Positions 1 through 10,587 of a stretch of DNA of 64,000 nt are shown piece after piece. The notes under the pieces are model-generated. The model had not been told where the DNA came from. It made no database searches and saw only the letters and a list, made by a program, of their open reading frames with translations. The DNA comes from Botryosphaeria dothidea (taxonomy: Eukaryota > Ascomycota > Dothideomycetes > Botryosphaeriales > Botryosphaeriaceae). The position numbers and the translations under genes are program-made. Location: positions 682,001 to 746,000 of the forward strand of contig WWBZ02000022.1 in assembly GCA_011503125.2 (NCBI GenBank). The letters are read 5' to 3'. The first letter of the stretch is position 1. The number at the start of each line of letters is the position of its first letter.

Positions 1-150
1 GGCAACTATGCTATCCACGGCGGCGGCTTTCCCGTGCGCGTCAAGGGTGTCGAGGGCATCGTCGGCGTGATCGTCGTGAGTGGCCTGAAGCAGGAATGGG
101 ACCACCAGGTCATTGTCGAGACTGTCGAGAAGTACCTGAAGAGCCAGTGA
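1..150 (+). CDS. UPF0303 / HbpS-like protein, 3' end only
   Basis: The window opens inside a coding region that reads in frame from base 1 to a TGA at 148-150. The last 49 residues include GGGFPVRV, a VGVIVVSGL strand and a DHQVIVETVEKYL helix. These match the C-terminus of the HbpS-like/DUF336 fold found in fungal UPF0303 proteins such as yeast YBR137W. Family members are small cytosolic proteins of about 160-180 residues, so roughly two thirds of the gene lies to the left of the window. The exact cellular role is not clear from sequence. No intron is visible in this piece. Family assignment is fairly secure; function is not. Confidence 0.7.
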   Translation, partial: GNYAIHGGGFPVRVKGVEGIVGVIVVSGLKQEWDHQVIVETVEKYLKSQ

Positions 151-1240
151 AGAGCCAGGAATTTGTGACACCTCAACACCTTGATTAGGAATAGAGACGA
201 CGCGATAGGTAGGTGTACCGGCACCTCCGGCTGCTGAGGTTGCCTGCTGAGATTGCCTGCTGACGTTCCGTCGGCGTTGCGCAGAAATAGATGTCCATAG
301 ACTCAATCGAACCGAGAAGACCCTTCTGGGATCCTATCCTTCTCAGAAATCTCTCCCGCCGCATCGACTCACGCCGCACTGCATGAAATCATGAGAACGC
401 TGCGCCGAGTCGCTACCATCGCTGTTTCATTGGCGGAGAGCTAAAAGTGAACCCGAGACGCAGAAGACACGCATGCCTCCCCCAGTGTCGGATATCTCCT
501 ATCAGTGGCTTCGGTCCTGATTTACGTTTCGGTGCGGGGGCGGAACTCCAGTCACGTGTGCTCCTCCATCGCCGCGGCCCCCCTCGAAGCAACACAACAA
601 TAGTGCGCTACTGAGATCCTGCGCTGCAGAACCACGCATCCGGAAGGTGTTTCTGCAGCATTGCTCCCGATGTCTTGGTACTTGGCTCTCAGCCATCAAG
701 CTGCCGAAGCTTCCTCTTGCGTGGCAGTGCCGAGATGGCAAGACGCGCCACCCAGTATCCTTTATCTCTTGTGTCAGCTTAACTCGTGCCTGCCCACTCT
801 TCTTATCTCTTGTCGCCAAGTGAGGTCCAACAAACAGGAGCATTGCGACATCCCAGCTCTTCGCATATTCCCGTGCCTGTTTGGGTTCTCGGCCCAATCA
901 AGCGGGCAGCTTCACCGAAGCTCCGGCCTCTCCACCCGGCTACTGCTGTACAGGGCTGGCACGGCTGATACCTGATGCTACACGCCTTTATCAGTGAACC
1001 CTGCCGGGTGCCGCGATCCAGCGGCCTGGAAGCCGGCTGCTCCGTCCGCCCCGACGCTGGAGACGCCTCCGGATAGCGAGGCGGCGATGCTAGTCCCATT
1101 GCAAGACAGATCGCTAACGCTGTGTCGCCTGCCGGGTGCATATATAAAACAATCCCCCTTGTTGCCCGTCCAGGCCGAGTCAGCCGCGTCTCGCTCTACC
1201 CATCTTCCTTTTCTCGTTCCTCAACCTCCATCCGACCACC
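151..1240. other. intergenic region with permease promoter
   Basis: No convincing gene is present. The first part is the presumed 3' UTR of the UPF0303 gene and the last few hundred bases are the permease promoter. Open frames here are short, lack family similarity and often lack an ATG. Confidence 0.6.
1141..1148 (+). promoter_or_regulatory. TATA box of the amino-acid permease gene
   Basis: TATATAAA lies 93 bases upstream of the permease ATG at 1241 and is followed by a pyrimidine-rich leader. Spacing fits a fungal core promoter. Confidence 0.6.
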
Positions 1241-3042
1241 ATGGAGAGCCCCACGGAGAAAGTCGTCACACCGGACGACAAGCGTGGCAGCATTGTCGAG
1301 GCCGACGTCCACTCGCTTGGCCACGACCATGGCGCCGAGTCTGAGCTTCGCCGCATGCTTGGTACCCGCCATTTGACCATGATCGCGCTTGGCTCCTCCA
1401 TTGGCATGGGCTTGTGGCTCGGCAGTGGTACTTCGCTTGTCAACGGTGGTCCTGCAGGTATCTTCATCGGCTACATTCTGGCTGGCTCCATGATTTGGTC
1501 CGTCTCTCACTCGATCGGTGAGATGGCCATCATGTACCCTCTGCCATCTGCCTACGTGCAGTGGACTTCGAAGTTCATCTGTCCGGCCGCCGCTTTCGCG
1601 CTTGGATGGTCTTACTGGTTTTCTTATGTGATTACCATTGCCAACGAGCTTGCTGTAGGTTTATCGGATGCTATTGTCGCTGAATTAAGGGCTAATAATT
1701 TTCTCCAAGGCTGCCAACACCGTTTTGAGCTACTGGACTACGAAGGTTCCCATTGCCGGATGGATCACCATTTTCTGGGTCGTGCTCATCGCTGTCAACG
1801 TTGGTGCCGTCACATTGTTCGGAGAGGTTGAGGTTGTTGCATCAACTATCAAATTCGGCTGGATCTTTGTTGTCATTATATCTTTCATCGGTAAGTTACA
1901 GGCTCAGGACTTTCGACATGCCGAGTTACTGATCTCTTTCAGTGATCTCTGCTGGTGGCGCGCCTAACCACGATGCTGTTGGCTTCCGCTACTGGAACTC
2001 GGAGCCTTTCACGAATGGCTTCAAGGGCTGGCTCGCGGTCATGCCTACGTGTATCTTCGCCATGTCCGGTGGTGAGAACTCAGGTCTCGTTGCCTCTGAG
2101 ATGAAGAACCCGAAGAAGGCCGTCCCGCACGCCGTCAGCTCCATCTGGGTCCGCCTTGCGCTCTTCTATCTGATGGGCTCCCTGATGATCACTATCACTG
2201 TTTCGCCCGAGAACCCGGACCTCTTCGGTGGTTCTGGCACCAACGCCTCGCCCTTCGTCATTGCCTACCGTGATGCTGGCCTCAAGCCTATGGCCCACAT
2301 CATGAACGCCATCATTTTCATCTCTGTCATCTCGACTGGATCTATCTCTGGATATGGTGGATCGCGTACTACAATGGGTCTGGGACAGCTTGGAATGGCC
2401 CCTAAAGTTTGTCGCACACTTCGACATCATTGAACTATCGGCCAGATGCTAACAAACCCCTAACAGATCTTCACCCGCGCCGATAAGACTGGTCGTCCAT
2501 GGGCCGGCCTTGTGGCCACTCTCGGCCTCGGTGGTGCGCTCGCTTACATCAACGTCAGCGAGACCGGCGCCAACGTCTTCACCTGGTTCTCGAACTTGAC
2601 CTCGCTCTTCACACTCTTCGGCTGGGGCAGCATCTGCTTTTCGCACATTCGCATGCGCCGCGCCTGGTCCATCCAAGGTCGTTCGCCCTCGGAGCTCCCC
2701 TGGACGTCGTGGACCTACCCTTACGCCGCGTACTGGGGCCTGTCGTGGTGCATCATCCTCATCATCGTGGAGTTTTACCTCGCCGTCTCCCCTCTCGACG
2801 GCTCCCCCAGCGCTGAGAACTTCTTCGCCAACTACGTCTCCGTCATCCTCATCCTCATCATGTACCTCGGCGCCCGCATCTACTACCGCGGCCCCTGGAT
2901 CAGGGATCTATCCAAGGTCAACCTCGATGATGGCAGGAGATTCTACGTCGACCAGATCGACGAGGAGGTGGCGGCGAAGAAGAGCAAGAACACGCTTGCG
3001 AAGGCGGGCAAGGGCGTTGCTTCCTTTTTGGGCGGTAATTAA
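1241..3042 (+). CDS. amino-acid permease (YAT/AAT family, APC superfamily)
   Basis: Proton-coupled amino-acid uptake across the plasma membrane is the family role. The substrate cannot be told from sequence. Four exons: 1241-1654, 1710-1890, 1943-2406, 2467-3042, giving 544 residues, the usual size. Introns are 55, 52 and 60 bases. The first and third contain branch-like GCTAAT/GCTAAC, and the third has a weaker GTTTGT donor. TM1 carries the family signature around residues 45-65 (LTMIALGSSIGMGLWLGSG, then NGGP). Later segments include the conserved SGGENSGLVASEMKNPKKAVP stretch and a Trp/Tyr-rich C-terminal half. The N-terminus is hydrophilic and cytosolic, and the Lys-rich tail ends in a final short hydrophobic patch. 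Start chosen at the ATG in an ACC-ATGG context just after a CT-rich leader. Best fit is a general or dicarboxylic/aromatic-type fungal permease. Confidence 0.9.
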
Positions 3043-4408
3043 GCATATTTTGAAACGGGTGGATAAAAAAAGACGAGATACCACTGTTATTTCATTGAAG
3101 CGTTTCGGGAGGTGTGGTTTTACTGTTTGCTGATAGTTTAATCAATGCTTCCTATTGGCGGCGAAGGCTCGTATGCCCTGGTCTGTTTGTTCGTGAAGAC
3201 GCTGGCTCGGAACCTTGGACCCCCGCATTGTTTTTCGCACGGATGGGCTTTGAACCTTGCCACGCAATACGCATCCCGCGCGACTGCGATGGCAAAATGC
3301 TGGTTAAAGTCCAGCTGCCCCCTTCGGCAAAGGGCGGATTCTGCTAAAGAGGGGGAACCTCGCCGCAATACTAAGCAAGGCTGGGCGTCGCTATCCGTCG
3401 GCAATTTGCTGAATTCGTGGGGGCGGCGCGGTTCCGCCGCGGGCACTCCGCTCGGAGTACGCGTTGTCGGAGATGGCCAGGGCTGCGACATCGCGTTGGC
3501 TGCTATCGCACTCGATCCTGCGTCGGCGGACCCTTTGTCGGAAGCGGAGATCTTGTCGTCGGAGCCGTGCGGGTGAAGCCGCAGTCGGGGGATGCTTGTG
3601 GGCGAGTTGGCGCGTTGCAGGTGTGCGTGCGGCTGGATTAGAGTTTGGATGTTCCAGCGGGCAGGCAACGAGGCACGCGAGGGTTTACTCAATGGAAAGC
3701 GGCGTTCTTGTTCTTGAGTGAGAAACAAGCACTTCAAGCCGGGCCCTGCTGCACATTTACGACGGTAGGAGTAAGCCGGTCCGTCACGCCAACTTTTTCT
3801 TAACTTTTATGGTGTTGTCGAAGCCAGAGATACTGATGTCGCGTATCTATTATTGGGTCACTCAACAAACAAACCATCACGATAGAAATTGAGCCCCAGG
3901 CAAGGAAAGAAACGAGATGTTCAGCTTGTTAACAGGATTAGAGATTAAGATGCACTTTAAGGTTGGTGATTGGGTTCTGCTGAGTTACTGGATCTTTTCC
4001 ACCACCAATGCATTGTGCACGTATACCAAAATAAACCGACAAGGTCTACTGCATTAGTTGGTCTGGAGGGGACGCCGTGTTGGCGCTCTGTTCGGTAGTT
4101 GTCACGTGGCAGGTGTTCCAATTGGCATCGGCGGAGATATCGGCGAGTCGCCGCCTCGGCAGAAGTGCGGGATTCTTTAGCTCTCGATCGTCATAGAATC
4201 GCATCCGTAATCAAGTGCGAAGAGGCAAGCAGAAGACCCTCCGCCTCCATCGCTTCCCCGCCGCCGCCGCTGCATCTCCATCTTCTGAGGCGCGCGCGTC
4301 GTTCCCTTCCGCCGTCCTCTCGAATTCTCTTTCGCTGCCGTTGCGCGTTCGTGCCGCCTCAACCACACGCGCCCATCTCCACCGTGCATCTCGCGTGCCC
4401 GCCACGAT
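3043..4408. other. intergenic region between permease and lon
   Basis: Holds the permease 3' UTR and the lon promoter. A 199-codon open frame on the minus strand (3138-3737) lacks an ATG and looks low-complexity. It was not accepted as a gene. Nothing else is recognised. Confidence 0.55.
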
Positions 4409-7400
4409 ATGCTTTACGGTCAGAACTTGCCGTGGAGGGCCGCTTTGCGCCAGGCCTCGCGCCAGCCTAGCAGTCTCGCCCGTCTGTCTTCTCCCAATCT
4501 CACTGCTACCTCTCGCTCTTACCATGCCGCCGTTACCCGCTGCCCGCCACTGTCCTCGAGAAACCGTCCCATTGCCTCGCTCTCCTCGCGCCATTTCGCA
4601 ACCACGCCCGCCAGGCGGAAGGAGAAGCCTTCTTCCAAAAACCGCGAAGATGAGTCCGAGCAGAAAAGCGAGGAGGGCAAGAAGGACAACCAGGAGAAGC
4701 TGGCAGAGGCCGAAACCGGAGCGGAGGCAAAGTCTAAAATACCAGACCCCATAACTTCATCCAAAGATGGACAGGGAGCTGCGGCAGGGGCGGGCGGGCA
4801 AGGAGGTGAGGCTCCACCATCCGGCGGCGAGGGCGGAGGCAAGAAGCGCAAATCGGAGCGCTCGCTGCAGAAGCCCTCGGTGCCGGAGGTGTACCCACAG
4901 GTCATGGCCATACCCATTGGCAAGCGCCCGCTGTTCCCAGGCTTCTACAAGGCTATCACCATCAGGAATCAGGCCGTCGCCGCTGCGATACACGATATGG
5001 TGCAGAGAGGGCAACCGTACATTGGCGCCTTCTTGTTGAAGGACGATGACGCGGATAAGGACGTGATCGAGAGCCCTGATGACGTGCACGAGGTCGGAAC
5101 CTTCTGTCAGATCACAAGTGCGTTTCCTGTTCAAGGAGAGGAACCTAGCATGACGGCCGTTCTGTACCCGCACCGCCGCATCAAGATGACTTCCTTGATT
5201 CCTCCGAATCGGGCCGCTGGTGAGACCGCTGCGAAAGCGGAAGCAACACCAGTGGAGGGAGCCGAGGCAGACCAGTCAGCCAAGGAGCAGCCCGCACAAG
5301 ACAAGAAGGGTGATGTTGTGGCTAGTTTCGAGGAGGGTGCGCCGGATCAGGCCAAGCAGGTCGGGCAGTACGAACCCACTTCCTTCTTGAAGAAGTACGA
5401 GGTTAGCCTGGTCAACGTGGACAACCTGACGGAGGAGTCTTTCGACAAGAAAGATCAGAACATCCGCGCTCTGGTTGGCGAGATGGTCAACACTTTCAAG
5501 GAGGTTGCGGCTATCAACTCGCTTTTCCGCGACCAGATCTCAACCTTCTCCATGAGCCAGGGTGCTGGCAATGTCGGCGATGACCCCGCAAAGCTGGCAG
5601 ATTTCGCTGCGGCTGTTGCTCAAGGTGAATCGCACGAACTCCAAGCCGCCTTAGCGTCTATGAATATTGAGGACCGGTTACACAAGGCTTTGCTGGTGCT
5701 GAAGAAGGAATACATGAACGCCAAGCTGCAGGACAAGATTCTCAAGGATGTGGAAAAGAAGATTTCGAAGAAGCAGAGAGAATACTGGTTGATGGAACAG
5801 ATGCGCGGTATCCGTAGGGAGCTGGGTCTGGAAACGGACGGCAAGGATAAGCTTGTGGAAAAGTTCAAGGAAAAGGCAAACAAGCTGGCCATGCCGGAAG
5901 CTGTTAAGAAGGTCTTCGACGAAGAGATCAACAAGCTCGCACATTTGGAGCCGGCCGCTTCGGAATTCAACGTCACCCGTAACTACCTGGATTGGCTTAC
6001 ACAGATTCCCTGGGGCCAGCGGAGCGCCGAGAACTTTGGAATTCAGAACGCTATGCAAGTCCTGGATGAGGACCACCATGGCTTGAAGGATGTCAAGGAC
6101 CGTATCTTGGAGTTCATTGCTGTTGGTAAGCTGCGTGGAACCGTCGAGGGTAAGATTCTCTGCATGGTTGGTCCCCCAGGTGTAGGAAAGACGAGTATTG
6201 GCAAGTCCATTGCACGAGCCCTGAACAGGCAGTACTATCGATTCAGCGTTGGTGGTCTCACCGATGTTGCCGAGATCAAGGGTCACAGGAGAACTTACGT
6301 CGGTGCTCTCCCCGGCAGGATCATTCAGGCGCTCAAGAAGTGCCAGACGGAGAATCCGCTGGTGCTGATTGACGAGGTGGACAAGATCGGTCGCGGACAC
6401 CAAGGCGATCCATCGTCAGCATTGCTTGAGCTGCTTGACCCTGAGCAGAACAGCTCTTTCCTGGATCATTACATGGATGTTCCTGTTGATCTGTCCAAGG
6501 TTCTCTTTGTTTGCACAGCCAACATGACTGACACCATTCCTCGGCCTCTCCTTGACCGTATGGAGATGATCGAATTGTCTGGCTATGTCGCGGACGAGAA
6601 GATGGCAATTGCGGAACGCTACCTGGCTCCCGCCGCAAAGGAGCTCAGTGGTCTTAAGGACGTTGACGTTCAGCTGGAGAAGGAGGCTATCTCGGAGCTG
6701 ATTAATAAGTACTGCCGCGAGAGCGGTGTGCGGAACCTGAAGAAGCAGATCGAGAAGGTCTACCGGAAATCAGCGCTCAAGATCATCCAGGACCTTGGCG
6801 AGGACGTGCTGTCGGAAGAAAAGGCGCTCACGGAGGAGGGCAAGCAGGCGCAGGAAGAGGCCAGCAAGGACAACACAGACGTCAAGGACACGCCCGAGAA
6901 CATCGAGGCCGAGACGACGGAGCAGCCGCGCGTCGCGCTCAAGGTGCCGGAGAGCGTGCACGTCAACATCACGCCCGACAACCTGAAGGACTATGTCGGC
7001 CCTCCTATCTTCACGGCTGACCGCCTGTACGACACCACGCCGCCTGGTGTGGCCATGGGCCTGGCGTGGACACAGATGGGCGGCGCGGCGCTGTACGTCG
7101 AGTCGATCCTGGAGAACGCGCTGACGGCGGCGTCGCGCCCGGGCTTCGAGCGCACCGGTAACCTCAAGAACGTCATGAAGGAGTCGACCGTCATCGCGTA
7201 CTCGTTCGCCAAGAGCGTCATGGCCCGCTCGTTCCCGGAGAATCGCTTCTTCGAGCACGCCAAGATCCACATGCATTGCCCCGAGGGCGCGGTGCAGAAG
7301 GATGGCCCGTCCGCGGGCATCACCATGGCGACGAGTTTGCTGAGCTTGGCGCTGGACCATCCGCTCGAGCCGACGATCGCGATGACGGGCGAATTGACGG

Positions 7401-7741
7401 TGACGGGTAAGGTGTTGAGGATTGGTGGGTTGAGGGAGAAGACGGTCGCGGCGAGGAGAGCCGGGGCGAAGATGATTATCTTCCCCGAGGATAATTTGAG
7501 TGATTGGTTGGAGTTGCCTGAGGTGAGTTCTTTTTGTGGTTTTTCATGTTTGGAGGTATGCTGACGAGTACATTTGCAGAACATCAAGGAGGGCATTGAG
7601 GGTAAGCCGGTCCGCTGGTACTCGGAGGTCTTCGACGCCATTTTTAAGGACTTGGATAAGGAGAAGGCGAGTCTGCTTTGGAAGGAGGAGCTGAAGAAGA
7701 AGGATGAGGGTAAGAAGGAAAAAGAAGAGGATGACGATTGA
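4409..7741 (+). CDS. pim1: mitochondrial ATP-dependent Lon protease
   Basis: AAA+ serine protease of the mitochondrial matrix that degrades misfolded and oxidised proteins and supports mtDNA maintenance. Two exons, 4409-7522 and 7580-7741, give 1091 residues, typical of fungal Pim1. The intron (57 bases) has a GTGAGT donor and a TTTGCAG acceptor. The N-terminus is Arg/Ser/Ala-rich and lacks acidic residues, a good mitochondrial presequence, followed by a charged low-complexity segment to about residue 155. The Lon substrate-binding domain starts near VYPQVMAIPIGKRPLFPGF (about 160). Walker A GPPGVGKTS lies near residue 588, followed by a Walker B LVLIDEVDK. An acidic Lys/Glu-rich insertion (about 805-850) separates AAA+ from the protease domain. 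The catalytic dyad is Ser968 (KDGPSAG) and Lys1011 (REKT). All catalytic elements are intact. The start is the first in-frame ATG giving the presequence. Confidence 0.96.
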
Positions 7742-9106
7742 GTGGCGCGTGCGGAGAGGTGAGCGCAGTTGGCTGTCCTACTCTTCCATCTTTGTTCCGA
7801 GGTGGACGAGATGAAGGGGAAGGAAGATATCACTCGCATCTAGATCAGGCGTTCTGTTATCTTGGTCGCCATTTTTTTCTTCTGTTTCTTGTGGGGATTC
7901 CCACAGGATGGTGGATGCTTCTGTTTATCTCTGCCGTTATGAGAGCCGAGATGAAGAGAAAGAAATATTACACCTCTGGCGATGGCTAGCCAAGGTGTTG
8001 CTTGTATCATGAAGGAATATCCGTTCCGCGACGGGGGTCCTGGCACAAAAAAGAGCAGAGCTGAAAAATACGAAAGGATCTCCACTCTCATCGAATGTAT
8101 CTATGTACGTTTGAGGCGTTATCGTTTTTTTTTTTCTGTTTTCTTCATGAAGGGTGAAGGGCGAGCGTGTTACGATACGTGGATATGAAAGAACGAAGTC
8201 CTGTTTGGATTTGCGGTAAATCGATATGATGACATCAATAAAAAGGAGGCTTTGAATTCGGTCGCGACGAAGACATCTATTGCGCAGCTCGAGTCTCGAG
8301 CACAGTCGTCTTTGTGTGCTGATCTTGCTCCCTCATCTTGCCGCACTTGCCTTCAGTCTTCCGCGCAGCTCACCCTGCATGCGCGCAACGGCTCTCCAAC
8401 TTTCTCTCCCAACACCTACTGACCTCAAAATAGGCACGCGACAGCCCTCTGGGTCAGGTAGTACGGCCTTACGTACCAGAATGGTTGCCGAACCTAGGCT
8501 ACCGGGTCTGAACAGTTCACGCGGGTTGCGCGCACGCGGGCAAGGGAGGCGAAAAAAAAAACAAGAGGGCGTGGTCAAAAGATTCAGGTATTAGCACTGC
8601 TACGTGTACACTTTAAGCATCTGCCTACGTATGCAGTATAGTGACTCTCAAAATCTCAGGGATCGTAACGACGTTGGGGTGTCATACAGGCGTCGGTCAT
8701 GTGGTCCATGGTAGGGCGACTGGCTTATAGAGATAGTGTGTTATTACCAGAACAAGCTTAACCCCGCTAGACCCTGCTCACCGGTGTAGGGATGCTTGCC
8801 TTACAGGTTGCGGGCGCAGTCACGCGTCAGATTTCACGATTTTTGCGACATGTAGGTTTTTGAGAGTTGATATGTTTGTTTGAATGTACTTCGCAAACGG
8901 ATATTTACTTTGAAACGAACTTGGAAAAAGCAACCATTAATCCTAGTCTATACTGGAACCCGTAGCGACGGTCATACGCGTGAAAGAGTGTGACCAAGTT
9001 TATGGACAGAAAAATGTGAAAGAATATCTACAGTGATAATTGAAGTATTCAGGGCCGTTAAGTCGTCTCTCCCCCCTCCTCAGCGCACAGGCTGCTGCTC
9101 AAGCGC
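7742..9106. other. intergenic region, 3' flanks of lon and the GH16 gene
   Basis: The two flanking genes converge here. The stretch contains AT-rich, T- and A-homopolymer-rich sequence (T run near 8127, A run near 8552) compatible with 3' UTRs. No gene is recognised. Confidence 0.55.
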
Positions 9107-10587
9107 TTAGGTCGGGACGGTGTAGACCTTGAGAGAGTTGATGAGCCAGTAAGACTCGGAAAAGACGCCAGGGTTGTTAGCAACGTAGTTGATGCAGTTG
9201 TTGTTGCCAGTTTGCGAGGCGCAGGTACCGGAAGACCAGACATTACCTGCCCACTGACCGCAAAAAGTGACGTCGAAGACCTTTTGAGAAGTCAGTAAGA
9301 TATATTATCGAATGCTTGGACGTGCAATCGTCAGGGAGACATACAAGGTTGTTATTCTTGATGAAATTGTCAAAGGCGCAGCCGGCGAAATGGGCCATAG
9401 GCTGACCCCAGTTGGCAGGGTTGGGGCGACCACCCGAAGAGATATCGGACGGAATGGCGTTGCGCGGGAAGTACCAAACCTGAATACTGCCCTGGTTCCA
9501 GAAAGTGGCATAGACACCACCACCGGCGTTGTTGAAGCCAGTGCCGTACGAGTTGGCGGTGTTACTGCTGACACCACAGCCTATGATCTGTCAGATCAAA
9601 ATGCACCAGGGACAAGCATCGCAAAAACATACCATCATAAGCGTTATTGGCATTGCAGTTGGTGTTTCCGGAAGTTCCAGATTGACCACCATCACCGACG
9701 CTGACACCGCAGCCACCGGCAGTGTGTAGCGTCATCTGGTTCCTCTGTTGGTTGTTTACGCCCTTCGATAAGTGTCAGCTTGTCCCGGAAGCATATGCAG
9801 GAAGGAACACCTACCTCAATCATGTCGATTTCGCCGCTGCTCGGCCAGTTGGGGCCTTTGAGGCGTTAGAAATCTTTTGAAAGGTTATCAGAAGAATCAA
9901 ATCACTTACCGTACATCCAGTATGCTGGCCAGCTACCGCAGACACTCCCTGGTGGATGGTCAGCAATTATAGACAAAGATTTGACTGTATACACTTACCA
10001 GGCATGTGGGCAAGATCAAGAATGAAAAGTCCATGGGTGAAAGCAGTGTTCGACTGAATTCTCACACTGGGGCGTCCGGAACCACTGGGATTCAGGACAG
10101 TGGTGCTGTCGACTCCGATGTAAACTTGGTTGCCGCGGATTTGGTACAGGCCTCTGGACTGAGCATCGGCTTGCGACAAGTAATTCACATAGCCACCCGT
10201 GGGATCATTGGTCTGTACTGAGTCAGAATAATCTTGCGACGTGCTTAAATCAACATACACCAAGAGCCTGAACAGTGAAGCTGTTAAACCAGTTGGAAGA
10301 GGTGTAACTAGCTACCAGATCGTAGGCAGCCGCTGCAGCATCCACGCGCGCAGTGTCCGGACTCGAAGTGTTTCGGACGAGAAGGTCTAGGTGTTCTGTG
10401 GTCACATTGACCGGGACGTACCTAAAATAGTGGACCATTTTAGTTTTCTTTGACATCAAACCTAGAGTAGGAGCTCAACGTACCCAGCGGAGGTATTCTG
10501 GTACGCGAAACTGGCATCGTCCTGAAGAGCCGGGAAAGCCGAGACGCTGGCAGCGAGAAGCAGACTAGGTACGGTGTAACGAAGCAT
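9107..10587 (-). CDS. secreted GH16 endo-1,3(4)-beta-glucanase-like enzyme
   Basis: Retaining beta-glucanase of family GH16 (laminarinase/mixed-linkage type), acting outside the cell on fungal or plant beta-glucan. Eight exons on the minus strand, in transcript order: 10587-10484, 10421-10259, 10212-9999, 9948-9910, 9855-9815, 9762-9633, 9580-9345, 9280-9107. They join to 366 residues without frame conflict. Residues 1-17 form a signal peptide (ending VSA before FPALQ). The catalytic motif GEIDMIE gives nucleophile Glu182, Asp184 and acid/base Glu187, encoded by a 41-base microexon. The WPAYWMYGPNWPSSG segment just before it is the usual GH16 active-site lead-in, and many Cys and Asn-rich loops follow. 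No C-terminal membrane anchor or carbohydrate-binding module is seen. The second intron has a GTATGT donor (10258) with acceptor at 10213; a neighbouring GT/AG pair would change two residues. Confidence 0.9.

Noticed and set aside
3225..3310. tRNA gene on the minus strand
   Set aside because: GGTTCAAAGCC resembles a B box, but the A box and acceptor stem are missing.
3138..3737. 199-codon open frame on the minus strand
   Set aside because: It begins at a non-ATG codon, has low-complexity translation, no family similarity and no intron signals. It is likely a chance frame in GC-rich intergenic DNA.
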